Source of the DNA: an uncultured Clostridium sp.
Lineage (GTDB): Bacteria > Bacillota > Clostridia > Oscillospirales > Oscillospiraceae
Length of the DNA: 34,129 bases
Assembly (NCBI GenBank): GCA_904420465.1
Contig: CAJFVL010000029.1
Coordinates: 1 to 34,129, forward strand
Direction: 5' to 3'
Under the pieces are notes generated by a model, which had not been told where the DNA came from, did not search any database, and saw only the letters and a program-made list of their open reading frames with translations. A program made the translations under genes and the position numbers. How positions within the stretch are numbered: the stretch's first letter is position 1; each line of letters begins with the position of its first letter. Below are positions 8,247 to 17,511 of this stretch, in pieces.

Positions 8247-8299
8247 CGCTGCCGCGTCCGTAACTGTAAATTTGAAATGCTGTAAGGGAGGCCTGTCCC

Positions 8300-11200
8300 A
8301 TGAAATTGCTCACTGCGGCTCTGAGCCGCCTGCCTGAGTTTGAACAGCTGCTCTCCGCTGTGGAGGGGGGACGCTGCCCCGCCGCCCTGTCGGGAGCGGC
8401 GGCGGTTCACCGCGCCCACCTCACCGCCGCCCTGGGCCTGAAAACGGGGCGGCCGGTGGTGGCGGTGTGTGCCGACGAGGGGGAGGCCGACCGGCTGGCC
8501 AGAGATCTGGCTGCATTTTCGGGAGCGGCGGTCCCCGTGCTCACCCCCCGCTCCTTCACCTTTCACAATGCGGCCACCGTCTCCCGCCAGTGGGAGCACC
8601 GGCGTCTGGCCCTGCTGGACAAACTGGTCCGGGGGGAGCTGCCCTTCCTGGTGGCCACGGTGGAAAGCCTGCTTCAGCGCACCCTGCCGCCCCAGGCCAT
8701 GGCCGGCTGCTGCCGGACGCTGGCGGTGGGGCAGGCGTGCGGCCTCAACGAGCTGACCGAGGCCCTGGCCGCCGCCGGCTATGTCCGCTGCGACCAGGTG
8801 GAGGGAGTGGGGCAGTTTGCCCTGCGGGGAGGCATCCTTGACGTCTACTCCCCGGGGATGGACCAGCCTGTCCGGGTGGAGTTTTTCGGGGACGAGGTGG
8901 ACGCCATGGGGGCCTTTGACCCCGCCACCCAGCGGCGCACCGAAAACCTGGAGTCGGTCCGACTGCTGCCCGCGGCCGAGGCGCTGCCCCAGCTGGCCCC
9001 CGGCGGGCTGGCCGGACTGGCCGCCAAGCTGGGCAGGCTGGCGGCCAAGGCCCTGCGGGAGGGAAACAAGGAGCTCTCTGTTACGTTGGAGCAGGACCGG
9101 GAGGCGGTGGAGCAGGGGCGCAGCTTCCCTGCCATCGACCGCTATCTGGCTCTGATCTATCCCAAAATGGCCACCGCCGCCGACTATCTGCCTGCGGAGG
9201 CCTGCGTGGTGATGCAGGAGTGCGTCCGCACTGCCGACCGGGCTAAGACCTGGCAGTGGCAGCTGGAGGAGGACGTCAAGACCCTGCTGGAGCGGGGGGA
9301 GCTGGACGGCTCCTGCGGCGAGCTGGGCCGGACCTTTCAGCAGCTGTGCGCCCTGCTGTCCGACTGGGCGCTGGTCTATCTGGACTCCTTTACCACCTCG
9401 GCCTATCCTGTCCCGCCCAGGGCCCTGCTCAGCGTTGTGGCTAAGCAGCTGCCCTCCTTTGGCGCCAGCCTGGAGACGGCAGTGCAGGACCTGTCTCACT
9501 ACCAAAACGCCGGCTTTGCCTCCCTGGTGCTGGTGTCCGGGGAGCAGCGGGCCCTGGACCTGCAGACGCTGCTGCGGGAGCAGAAGATCAAATCCGCTGT
9601 GGATTTTCAGCTGAAGGAGCTGCCCCGCCCGGGCCAGACGGTCATCACGGTAGGGGGGCTGACCGCCGGGATGGAGTACCCGGGGCTGAAGCTGGCTGTC
9701 CTCACAGAGGGGACGGCGGCCGCGGTGAAAAAGCCCCGGGCTCGGAAGGAGAGCACCAACCGGCAGAAGCTGAAGTCCTACGCCGACCTGTCCCCCGGCG
9801 ACCTGGTGGTCCACGAGCACCACGGTGTGGGCCGCTATGTGGGCATGGTGAAGATGCCGGTGGACGGGGTGGAGCTGGACTATGTGAAGATCGCCTATGC
9901 GGGCAGCGACGTGCTCTATGTCCCCGCCACCCAGCTGGACCTGGTGTCCAAGTATATCGGCGGGGGCGAGGACGCCAACGAGACAAGAAAGCTCAACCGC
10001 CTGGGGGGCGGCGAGTGGGAAAAGGCCAAGACACGGGCCAAAAAGGCGGTGCAGGACCTGGCCAAGGGGCTGATCCAGCTCTACGCCCAGCGGCAGCGCC
10101 AGCCCGGCTTCGCCTTCTCCCCCGATTCCCCCTGGCAGCGGGAGTTCGAGGAGCAGTTCGAGTTCACCGAGACGGAGGACCAGCTCAAGTGCATCGACGA
10201 GATTAAGCGGGACATGGAGCGCCCCGTCCCCATGGACCGGCTGCTGTGCGGCGACGTGGGCTACGGCAAAACGGAGGTGGCCTTCCGGGCCATGATGAAG
10301 TGCGTGCTGGACGGCAAGCAGGCCGCCGTCCTGGTGCCCACCACGGTGCTGGCCCGGCAGCACTACCTCACCGCTCTGCGGCGGTTCCAGAAGTACCCGG
10401 TGAACATCGACGTGGTCTCCCGCTTCCGCACCCCCGCCCAGATGAAGGAGACATTGCGGAAGGTGGAGACGGGGGAGGTGGATATCCTCATCGGCACACA
10501 CCGGCTGTTCAACCGGGATGTGCGCTTCAAGGACTTAGGGCTGCTGGTGGTGGATGAGGAGCAGCGCTTCGGCGTCCAGCACAAGGAGAAGCTGAAGGAG
10601 AACTTCCGGCAGGTGGATGTGCTCACCCTGTCCGCCACCCCCATTCCCCGCACCCTGAACATGGCCCTCTCGGGCATCCGGGACATGTCCACCCTGGAGG
10701 AGCCCCCCGCCGACCGCCAGCCGGTGCAGACCTATGTGCTGGAGCACGACTGGGGGGTGCTGGCCGACGCCATGCGCCGGGAGCTGGAGCGGGGGGGCCA
10801 GGTGTACTACCTCCACAACCGGGTGGAGACCATCAGCCGCTGTGCCGCCCGCATCCAGCTGCTGCTGGGGGAGGACGCGGCGGTGGGGCTGGCCCACGGC
10901 CGCATGTCCCAGGAGGACATCGACGAAGTGATGAGCCGGATGACCGACGGGGAGATCAATGTGCTGGTATGCACCACCATCATCGAGACGGGCATCGACC
11001 TGCCCAACGTGAACACCCTGATCATTGAGGACGCCGACAAGCTGGGGCTGGCCCAGCTCCACCAGATCCGGGGCCGGGTGGGCCGGTCCAGCCGGAGGGC
11101 CTTCGCCTATCTCACCTATCGAAAGGGAAAGGCCCTGTCTGAGGTGGCGTCCAAGCGGCTGGAGGCCATCCGGGAATTTGCGGAGTTCGGCTCCGGCTTT

Positions 11201-11792
11201 AAGATCGCCATGCGGGACCTGGAGATCCGGGGGGCGGGCAACGTGCTGGGGCCGGAGCAGAGCGGCTTTATGCTGTCGGTGGGCTATGACATGTATCTGG
11301 CTGCTGGAGGAGGCCGTACTCAAGGAACAGGGACAGGAGGTCCCTGCCCGCACCGAGTGCGCCGCCAACCTGGCGGTGTCGGCCAGCGTGCCCGACCGGT
11401 ATGTCCCCTCGCCGGAGCAGCGAATGGACCTGTACCGCCGCATCGCCGCCCTGCGCACCGAGGAGGACGCCGACGACCTGGTGGATGAGCTCATCGACCG
11501 CTACGGCGAGCCGCCCCGGCCGGTGAACAACCTGATCTCGGTGGCCCTGCTGCGCGCCCAGGCCGCCCAGGCGGATATCACCGACATCGACCAGAAGAAC
11601 GGCGCCCTGCTGCTTACCATCCCCAAATTTGACCTGCGGCAGGTTTCCGCCCTGTGCGGCGGAGAGAAGTACAAGGGTCGGCTGCTGTTTTCCGCCGGCG
11701 ACAAGCCCTACCTGTCCCTGAAGCTGAAAAAAGGGGAGGACGCCCTGCGGGCGGCACGGGCCCTGGTGGCCGACTACGCGGCGGAGCTTTGA
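8300..11792 (+). pseudogene. mfd: Transcription-repair coupling factor, frameshifted near 11300
   Basis: Mfd is a DNA translocase that removes RNA polymerase stalled at lesions and recruits UvrA. The first frame encodes the UvrB-like region, the polymerase-interaction domain and the translocase motifs LCGDVGYGKTE (Walker A), VVDEEQRFG, SATPIPRT and ETGIDLPN. It passes through GAGNVLGPEQSGFMLSVGYDMYL and then loses similarity, ending at 11488. The family sequence resumes at once in the next frame as LLEEAVLKEQGQEV and runs to 11792 with a normal C-terminal domain. The join at 11297-11303 needs one base fewer or two more. Start ATG 8300 has GGGAGG 8 bases upstream. It could be a real mutation or a sequencing error; intact, it would be about 1164 residues. 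Confidence 0.9.
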
Positions 11793-11866
11793 TCAAGGGG
11801 AGGCGTCTCACCTGCGCGGGCCTGTGAAACACCGCGCCGCCCACCCCGGGGCCCCCTTTCTTCCCC

Positions 11867-11895
11867 TTGTCCCCCGGTGCCTTTTATGATATGAT
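11867..11895 (+). promoter_or_regulatory. Sigma-A type promoter of the foldase gene
   Basis: TTGTCC and TATGAT are separated by 17 bases; a second TATGAT overlaps 5 bases upstream. It lies 63 bases before the foldase start, after the mfd stop. Confidence 0.75.
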
Positions 11896-11957
11896 ACAGA
11901 GGCTGCCGGCCCGGCCGGGGGCGGAATCCTCTGGAAAGGAAAGGAATTTTGCGAATC

Positions 11958-13214
11958 ATGACGAAACAAAAGCGGCTGCTTGCCCTTGTTCTGGCCCTGG
12001 TTCTGGGGGCCGGACTGCTGTCCGGCTGCTCCGGCGGGGACAGCTCCTCCAGCGGAAGCGGGGACGCTTCCAGCGCCTCCTCCGGCGAGTCCGACGCCTC
12101 TGAACAGGTGGAGCCAATGGATCTGACCGGGGTCACCGACCCTTACCTGGCCACCGCCGGAGTGGCGGGGGACGCCGTGGTGGCGTCGGCGGGTGAATAT
12201 GAGATTCTGGCCGCCGACTACCTCTATTGGCTGAACGGCGCGGTGGAGAGCTATTTGGAGCAGTATGCCGCCCTGGGCATCACGGAACTCCCCTGGGACA
12301 TGGATGTGGGGGGAATGACCATGGAGGAGGCGGTGACTCAGTCCGCCCTGGAGGCGGCGGCCTTTTACCGCATTCTGCCGGAGATGGGGGCGGCGGAGGG
12401 CCTCTCCGTCTCCCAGGAGACGCTGGACGAGATTGACAGCCAGCTGGCGGTGCTGGGGGACGAGGGGGAGGCACGGGAGCACAGCCTCTGGTATCAGATG
12501 CTGACCAGCGCGGTGTATACCCGGGTGTATGAGGCGGCTGTGATGTACACCCAGCTGCAGGAGCGGTATTTTGGGGAGGCCAGCGGGGACTATCCCACCG
12601 ACGCCGAGGTGCTCGCCTATGCCCAGGATCAGATGGGGGTCTACCGGGCCAAGCACATCCTGCTGCTGACAAAGGACATGAGCCAGACGGTGACCAACGA
12701 GGACGGCACCACCGGCTACGCCCCCCTGGACGACGCCGTCATCGCGGAGAAGCGGGCCCTGGCCGATGACCTGCTGGCCCAGCTGCGGGCGGCGGAGGAC
12801 CCCATCGCCCTGTTTGACCAGCTGATGAATCAGTACAGCGAGGACACCGGCCTGGCCGCCAACCCCGACGGCTACACCACCTACAAGGGCTACATGGTCC
12901 CCGAATTTGAGGACACTGCCCTGTCCCTGAAGGACGGTGAGATCAGCGAGGTGGTGGAGAGCGACTACGGCTACCATATCATCCTGCGCCTGCCCCTGGA
13001 CCCGGCCGACTACCGGGAGGACATGGTGGCCGGTCTGATGCAGGAGCGAGTGGACCAGTGGCTGTCAGAGTGTCCGGTCCAAACCGGCGAGGTCTTTGAG
13101 CAGATCGACTTGCCCCAGTACCGGGACAATGTACAGGCTCTTCAGGCTGCCGTTCTCCAGGAGCTGGAGGGGACACAGGCGGCGGGGGAGGCCTCCTCCG
13201 GAAGCCAGAGCTGA
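11958..13214 (+). CDS. Parvulin-type peptidyl-prolyl isomerase lipoprotein (PrsA/SurA-like)
   Basis: This is an extracytoplasmic foldase, probably anchored by a lipid. A signal peptide with hydrophobic core LLALVLALVLGAG is followed by the lipobox LLSGC. A Ser/Gly-rich linker comes next, then a SurA-N-like helical region. The parvulin domain, in roughly residues 235-355, starts at RAKHILL and ends with GEISEVVESDYGYHIILRL. About 418 residues is usual for clostridial PrsA-like proteins. ATG 11958 has AAGGA 12 bases upstream; TTG 11949 would be too close to it. It follows mfd, a common clostridial order. Confidence 0.9.
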   Translation: MTKQKRLLALVLALVLGAGLLSGCSGGDSSSSGSGDASSASSGESDASEQVEPMDLTGVTDPYLATAGVAGDAVVASAGEYEILAADYLYWLNGAVESYLEQYAALGITELPWDMDVGGMTMEEAVTQSALEAAAFYRILPEMGAAEGLSVSQETLDEIDSQLAVLGDEGEAREHSLWYQMLTSAVYTRVYEAAVMYTQLQERYFGEASGDYPTDAEVLAYAQDQMGVYRAKHILLLTKDMSQTVTNEDGTTGYAPLDDAVIAEKRALADDLLAQLRAAEDPIALFDQLMNQYSEDTGLAANPDGYTTYKGYMVPEFEDTALSLKDGEISEVVESDYGYHIILRLPLDPADYREDMVAGLMQERVDQWLSECPVQTGEVFEQIDLPQYRDNVQALQAAVLQELEGTQAAGEASSGSQS

Positions 13215-13230
13215 AGCCGACGGAAAACAG

Positions 13231-13277
13231 AACAGGCCCCGGCCCATCGGAGCGCTCCGGTGCGGCCGGGGCCTGTT
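13231..13277 (+). terminator. Strong terminator after the foldase gene
   Basis: A perfect 14-bp outer stem AACAGGCCCCGGCC with its complement encloses an inner palindrome CGGAGCGCTCCG. It begins 16 bases after the stop codon and ends in TGTTTCG. It probably closes the last host transcription unit before the prophage. Confidence 0.85.
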
Positions 13278-13304
13278 TCGTGCCGCCGGGGAGAATTTAG
13301 GAAA

Positions 13305-13322
13305 TTCTTAAGAGGTTCTTAA
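13305..13322 (+). promoter_or_regulatory. Direct repeat TTCTTAA, 11-bp period
   Basis: TTCTTAA occurs at 13305-13311 and 13316-13322, a spacing of 11 bp, the typical period of OmpR/PhoB-family response-regulator boxes. It lies downstream of the foldase terminator, in the 240-base gap that must contain or border the left attachment site. It may belong to the promoter of the host gene now displaced by the prophage. Confidence 0.3.
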
Positions 13323-13376
13323 ATCAGACGGAGCAAACGAAACTATTTTTCTTTGTTTGTGGTCGTATAAGCACGA

Positions 13377-13411
13377 AACAGGGTGGAAATTGAAACAATT
13401 TCCGCCCTGTT
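13377..13411. terminator. Strong hairpin at the host-prophage junction
   Basis: Two 16-base arms (AACAGGGTGGAAATTG and its complement, one G-T pair) flank an AAA loop. On the + strand ATTTTGC follows; on the - strand it lies 41 bases after the integrase stop. It could end a short + transcript or the leftward integrase transcript. Confidence 0.65.
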
Positions 13412-13451
13412 ATTTTGCACAATTTTTAAGCGTTAGACACACGCTGTCATA

Positions 13452-14489
13452 TCAGGAGACCTTGTCCAGCTCACGGCGGAGATAATCCAGATCCACATGA
13501 GTATAGTGCTCTGTGATATCCTTATCTGAGTGTCCCATCATGCGCTTGACGGCCAGCTCGTCAGTACCGGCCTGGTGGGCCCGGGTGGCAAAGGTGTGGC
13601 GGCACCAATGGGGGGTGGCGCCGTGGGCACCGATCTGCTCCATGACCGCAGCAAAATAGGTTCGGTACGCGGAGGCAGAGACCTTGTGCCCCTTGGGCCC
13701 GCAGATGATATAATCTCCGCCCTGGGCCAAGCGCGCCAGGAGATACGGCTTGATCTTGGTGTGAATGGGGATAATCCTGTCCCGTCCGGCGTCAGTTTTG
13801 ATCCCGCCCTGGAGGTAATCCCCCTCTGGGTGGTATGAAAATCGGGTCAACCCTAAAAATTCAGAGACACGGAAGCCAGTATAGCAGAGTATCAGGACCG
13901 TATCGGCCCAAGGAAAGCCGGCGGCCGCCAACTCCTCCAGCTTGCGAAGCTGCAGGTCGGTAAGGATTCCTTTTGTATACTTGGGGCCGACGGAAGGCAC
14001 CTTGACAAACTGAACATAGTCTTTATGAATCCAGTCTCGCTCCAGGGCGAACCGGGACAGGGCAGACATGAGGGAGCGGTCATTATTGATAGAGGACTGA
14101 GACAGGCCGTCGTGCGCGTCCTGATCAATGATAGACTGCCAGTCATCAATGGTGGCGCGGCGAATTTTTTTGCTGGCCAGAGCAGAGACCCGCCCCCAGG
14201 AGGCTCTGTGCGAGGTGGCGGACGCAGGGCCAATTCGAGGATACTCTCTGGCACTCCACAGGTCGTAGATCTGCTGAATCGTATAATCCTCCGGCTCCGT
14301 GGGCAGGGAGGCGTGAGCGCGGCACCAATCGTCCAGGGCCTGTTGGGCGTGGACAGCCTTCTCATAGTAGCCCAGGTATTTCTGTCGCACCCGGCCCCGT
14401 TGGGTGCGGTAGGGTACCTTCACCGCCCAAGGCCGGCGGCGGTTCCCCGGGAGCTTAACCACGCTGCCGGTTCCATTCGCTCGTCTCAT
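13452..14489 (-). CDS. int: Phage tyrosine integrase
   Basis: This site-specific recombinase integrates and excises the prophage. The 345 residues contain an N-terminal arm-binding region, a SAM-like core-binding domain (about 68-165) and the catalytic domain. The catalytic residues R207 (TGFRVSE), K231, H294, R297 (HWCRHTF), H320 (MMGHSD) and the nucleophile Y329 are all present, so it should be active. ATG 14489 is chosen because AGGAGG lies 9 bases upstream; an in-frame upstream extension has no site. It is the leftmost phage gene, and its partner site must lie between 13280 and 13450. No tRNA gene is seen there. Confidence 0.95.
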   Translation of the reverse strand: MRRANGTGSVVKLPGNRRRPWAVKVPYRTQRGRVRQKYLGYYEKAVHAQQALDDWCRAHASLPTEPEDYTIQQIYDLWSAREYPRIGPASATSHRASWGRVSALASKKIRRATIDDWQSIIDQDAHDGLSQSSINNDRSLMSALSRFALERDWIHKDYVQFVKVPSVGPKYTKGILTDLQLRKLEELAAAGFPWADTVLILCYTGFRVSEFLGLTRFSYHPEGDYLQGGIKTDAGRDRIIPIHTKIKPYLLARLAQGGDYIICGPKGHKVSASAYRTYFAAVMEQIGAHGATPHWCRHTFATRAHQAGTDELAVKRMMGHSDKDITEHYTHVDLDYLRRELDKVS

Positions 14490-14518
14490 TGACAAGTTCC
14501 TCCTATCCTGATATGATA

Positions 14519-14551
14519 AGAGGGCAGATGGCCTCACAGCTTCTGCCCTCT
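14519..14551 (-). terminator. Hairpin between PH-domain gene and integrase
   Basis: A perfect 10-bp stem AGAGGGCAGA/TCTGCCCTCT with a 13-base loop lies between the two leftward genes. The - strand then reads TTATCATATC, a weak U-tract, so it may partly uncouple int from the upstream lysogeny genes. Confidence 0.5.
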
Positions 14552-14594
14552 CTCCCTCACTTAGTGTTAACGGCGCTGAGTGGGGGATTTTTGT

Positions 14595-14969
14595 TCATAG
14601 AACCCTATCACCAATCATTTTGCAAATTTCAGATACATTGCAATTCGATGTAAACTCAAACTTAACTTTTCCAAGTCCGGAAAACCAAAGTTCCAATTCA
14701 CTGTCTAAATCCAACAACCCTGCTGTCTCCACAGAGAATGCCTGAATTCTGCTATACGGGAGGCTGGAAAAGTCTTTCTTTTTCCCAGTTATCCCTTGTA
14801 CGTTGATAGCAAAAATTCTCTTTGAGGTAAAGACTACGCCGTCACGGATAGACTGGAAAGACTGGATTACAGTCTCACCGGGGACCAGCATTCCCTCTAT
14901 CAAATGGAAAAAATTCTTGTCGGGAACAGGCTTCAGCTTCAAAAAAGATGCGTTTTTAAAATCAACCAT
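14595..14969 (-). CDS. Bacterial PH-domain protein (YvbH-like)
   Basis: The 124-residue protein looks like a single bacterial PH domain of the PF08000 type. It has LVPGETVIQSFQSIRDGVVFTSKRIFAINVQGITGKKKDF, followed by FSVETAGLLDLDSELELWFSG, both typical of that family. Such domains mediate protein or membrane contacts; no enzymatic function is known. GGAGGAG precedes the ATG. It has a lower GC content than the integrase and repressor genes, which suggests a separately acquired gene in the lysogeny block next to the Ltp-like gene, which also carries a PH-like region. Confidence 0.75.
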   Translation of the reverse strand: MVDFKNASFLKLKPVPDKNFFHLIEGMLVPGETVIQSFQSIRDGVVFTSKRIFAINVQGITGKKKDFSSLPYSRIQAFSVETAGLLDLDSELELWFSGLGKVKFEFTSNCNVSEICKMIGDRVL

Positions 14970-15010
14970 ATTCGATTCTCCTCCGTGCTTTTTTGTTGCC
15001 CAGCGTTTTT

Positions 15011-16093
15011 TTAGTAACCCACCTGTTCAGCACCATATTCGGCCTGATCTTGCGTAAATCCCTCAAATAGCAATTGATCTATCAGTCCTTCACGGGAAAA
15101 AGAAGTTATATCCATATACGATGCGGCGGCTTCCGCAGCTTCCTGGTTCCAGTCTGCCCCGCAGTTATCTATAGCGTACTGCACTTCTGTAGGGAGAAAC
15201 CCCTCATAAGTCAATTGATCGTGCAGTCCACTATATGAAAACCCGGATAAATCCAAATAACTTTGCGCTGTTCTTAGCGCCTGTTCGTTCCAGTCAGCTC
15301 CACAATTTGCAACGGCATATTCCGCTTCCGCTGTGGTGTAACCCTCAAACTCCAATTGTTCTATTAACCCGCTCGCCGAGAAATGTGATATGCTCAAATA
15401 AGAATTTGCCTGACTGAGTGCGTTTTGTTCTCCAATAGTCGCAGTATCTTGGGATGCGCCGGTGTTTAGGGATACGCCGGTATTTTGACTTGGCTCTTGG
15501 ATCTGCAACGCTCCGTCTGTTTCTTCTTTCTGGTTATCTCCGAAGGAGAAGATAACGAATATTACTGCTGCCGCGGCAACAATCGAAGCGATCGGCCACC
15601 ACTTTTTCAATGTTTTTTTATTGCCTTTTCCGGGAGTGTATGTTCCTGACTCCAGCTCCTGCTGGCATTCCTCTACTGATGACTCCAGTCCGCCGGCCAG
15701 CCCTGCGGCGGTCTGTGCTCCCGTTGTCAACCGCAGGTCTCCGCCGGTGTGCTTTACAATCAACACATCGGAATCGGCTGTAACGCTGATAATCGACATG
15801 ACCGGGTATGTCATCACGTTATGATCATTGGCGACAATTAATTTGGAATTTGCCAGGGCGCAGGCGCAAAGGCTGCCGCTGTTGTCCGTGCCCATAAAGG
15901 CCATGGTGACCTGCGGGTCAGGAGCGATGTACTGTTCAACATGTTCAAACAGCCGTCGGCTGTCTATCACAGAAGCACCATTAAAAGTGTTGAAATAACG
16001 GCAGTATTCCATCATGCCGTCGGCGCTTACCAAATCGTTTGATTTCAGTTTAAACAGCTCTACATCGGCACTTTTTCGAAATCGCAGCCCCAT
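15011..16093 (-). CDS. Membrane protein with Ltp-type repeats, candidate superinfection exclusion protein
   Basis: The 360-residue protein has a PH-like beta-rich region (about residues 60-125), one transmembrane helix (about 164-184), a polar linker and three repeats of about 45 residues (from 225, 273 and 320). The repeat pattern is A.SYL..S.FS..GL..QL.FEGYT..EA.YAV.NCGADWN, that of host-cell surface-exposed lipoproteins (PF07553). In Streptococcus phage TP-J34 the Ltp lipoprotein with such repeats blocks DNA injection by other phages. Here the anchor is a transmembrane helix, not a lipobox. ATG 16093 has AGAGGGG 7 bases upstream; ATG 16099 is an alternative. Its lower GC suggests a moron. 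Confidence 0.8.
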   Translation of the reverse strand: MGLRFRKSADVELFKLKSNDLVSADGMMEYCRYFNTFNGASVIDSRRLFEHVEQYIAPDPQVTMAFMGTDNSGSLCACALANSKLIVANDHNVMTYPVMSIISVTADSDVLIVKHTGGDLRLTTGAQTAAGLAGGLESSVEECQQELESGTYTPGKGNKKTLKKWWPIASIVAAAAVIFVIFSFGDNQKEETDGALQIQEPSQNTGVSLNTGASQDTATIGEQNALSQANSYLSISHFSASGLIEQLEFEGYTTAEAEYAVANCGADWNEQALRTAQSYLDLSGFSYSGLHDQLTYEGFLPTEVQYAIDNCGADWNQEAAEAAASYMDITSFSREGLIDQLLFEGFTQDQAEYGAEQVGY

Positions 16094-16135
16094 GTTCATT
16101 CCCCTCTCTATCTTTTCCACCCTCCGGCGGTTAAG

Positions 16136-16600
16136 TCACTGGGCCTTCTTCAGCTCGGCGATTTCCTGGGACATGGAGCGCATGGCCAGCTTCATCATGT
16201 CCATGTCGCTGCGAAGCAGCTCCAATTCGCTCTTGGCGGCCAGCTGGTCCAGCCGCTCCATAATGGCGTCGTGACCCTCAAAGAGTAAATCCAGCTTGCG
16301 GTTTATATCGGCCTCCAGCAGGACGGCGGTCTGCTGGGCCCGGTCCTCCACCCGGTCCAGGCGGTCCTTGATGCCGGAAATTTCGGTCCGCATAGCCTCT
16401 TGACCGGATTTGAGACCGGAAATTTCGGTCCGCATAGCCTCTTGACCGGATTTGAGACCGGAAATTTCGGTCCGCATAGCCTCTTGACCGGATTTGAGAC
16501 CGGAAATGTCCTCCTGGATGGGCTTTAGCTTTTGGTCGATGCGGGTCTCCAGACCCTTCATCATTTGCGCGATGGCCTGTAAATCTTTCTCTTCTAACAT
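16136..16600 (-). CDS. Coiled-coil protein with internal repeats
   Basis: The 154-residue protein is predicted almost entirely alpha-helical and coiled-coil. Three consecutive copies of SGLKSGQEAMRTEI occur at about residues 33-74, and leucine/isoleucine heptads follow to the end (ELELLRSDMDMMKLAMRSM). There is no signal peptide or membrane segment. AAAGGAG lies 8 bases before ATG 16600. It sits directly downstream of the repressor gene and is probably co-transcribed with it in the lysogen. I do not know a function; similar repeat coiled coils are common next to prophage repressors in clostridia. Confidence 0.75.
   Translation of the reverse strand: MLEEKDLQAIAQMMKGLETRIDQKLKPIQEDISGLKSGQEAMRTEISGLKSGQEAMRTEISGLKSGQEAMRTEISGIKDRLDRVEDRAQQTAVLLEADINRKLDLLFEGHDAIMERLDQLAAKSELELLRSDMDMMKLAMRSMSQEIAELKKAQ
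16376..16501. repeat. Three tandem 42-bp repeats
   Basis: The unit is in frame and encodes SGLKSGQEAMRTEI. The three copies are almost or fully identical, so the copy number has probably changed recently by slippage or recombination. Confidence 0.85.
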
Positions 16601-16631
16601 AGCAATCTCTCCTTTCCTTTCAGCGGTCGGA

Positions 16632-17489
16632 TCACACAATGATATCCCGTGTCTTGGGGTCGTACCCACCCAGCACACGGCCCAGCACCCGCAGCTCGGC
16701 AAAGGGAGGGATCTCAATGTCCGCATACTCCGGATTCAGGGAGTGCAGCTTCACCTGCTGGGTGGTCTCATCCCGCCGCAGCTGCTTGCAGTATGATTTC
16801 CCGTCCAGGACAAAGATTCCGATCTCTCCATTGTCCAGAACAGGAGCGGCCTGGATAAAAACGGTGGCCCCGTCCGGGATGCGGGGCTCCATGGAGGTCC
16901 CGGAGATCAGCACGCCGAAATTCGTCTTGGCGGGCACATAATCGGACGGGTACTGCTCGATGTGGCTGGGCGGGATATCCACCGGATTTCCCAGGCCGGC
17001 GGCGGAGGGCTGGTCGAACACCTGGACCTCAGTCATCCCGTGGGCGCGCCTTATTTTGGGAATGGAAATCACTTTGGAATTTCTCTGGGGCGGCTTTGGA
17101 GCCGCTGTGATTTCAGCCGCGCTTTCATACTCCATGATCAGCTTGACCGCCCCCTTGCCGTGGTCGGTCAGCTTGTCGTAGCCGCGGGCTATTTTCTGCG
17201 CCTCCTCCGAGAGATCGGAGGGGGCCGTATTTGTTTTTGACAGATTAGATACTGATTCAGAATCCCTGGGCGAGTACAGATCAATAATAGAGATACCGAG
17301 GACCTCGCATATTTTGGGAACCATATCAACATCAGGTGAATTATTGCCACGAGTCCAATTGTTTACAGTTCCCTTGCTGATGTTTAATTTGTCGGCAAGC
17401 TGAACCTGGGTGATACCAGCATTTTTCATGGCATCAATCAAATTTAGACGGATGCGCTCACGCAAAGAGACATCAGTATTGGACCCCAT
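16632..17489 (-). CDS. CI-like prophage repressor, XRE HTH plus S24 peptidase
   Basis: This is the probable lysogeny repressor. Residues 10-72 form an XRE helix-turn-helix (ITQVQLADKLNISKGTVNNWTRG). Residues about 160-285 form a LexA/CI S24 autopeptidase with the likely Ala-Gly cleavage site A164-G165, nucleophile S199 (SGTSMEP) and general-base K235 (SYCKQL). This architecture predicts RecA-stimulated self-cleavage and induction by DNA damage. ATG 17489 has a near-perfect AGGAGGTGA just upstream; the longer open frame is not supported. It faces the Cro-like gene across a 141-base operator region. Confidence 0.93.
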   Translation of the reverse strand: MGSNTDVSLRERIRLNLIDAMKNAGITQVQLADKLNISKGTVNNWTRGNNSPDVDMVPKICEVLGISIIDLYSPRDSESVSNLSKTNTAPSDLSEEAQKIARGYDKLTDHGKGAVKLIMEYESAAEITAAPKPPQRNSKVISIPKIRRAHGMTEVQVFDQPSAAGLGNPVDIPPSHIEQYPSDYVPAKTNFGVLISGTSMEPRIPDGATVFIQAAPVLDNGEIGIFVLDGKSYCKQLRRDETTQQVKLHSLNPEYADIEIPPFAELRVLGRVLGGYDPKTRDIIV

Positions 17490-17511
17490 AGAATCACCTC
17501 CTGTTAAAGGC

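Noticed and set aside
8189-10501. Very long open frame (770 codons) on the - strand opposite mfd
   Set aside because: It has no recognisable domain, a His/Gln/Gly/Leu-biased composition and lies entirely opposite a clear mfd gene. It is an effect of high G/C third positions.
13280-13451. tRNA gene as the integration site
   Set aside because: No cloverleaf or TTCRA-type T-loop could be found. The large hairpin has perfect long arms, unlike a tRNA.
16376-16501. CRISPR-like array
   Set aside because: The repeats are directly contiguous, in frame and without spacers; they encode a coiled coil.
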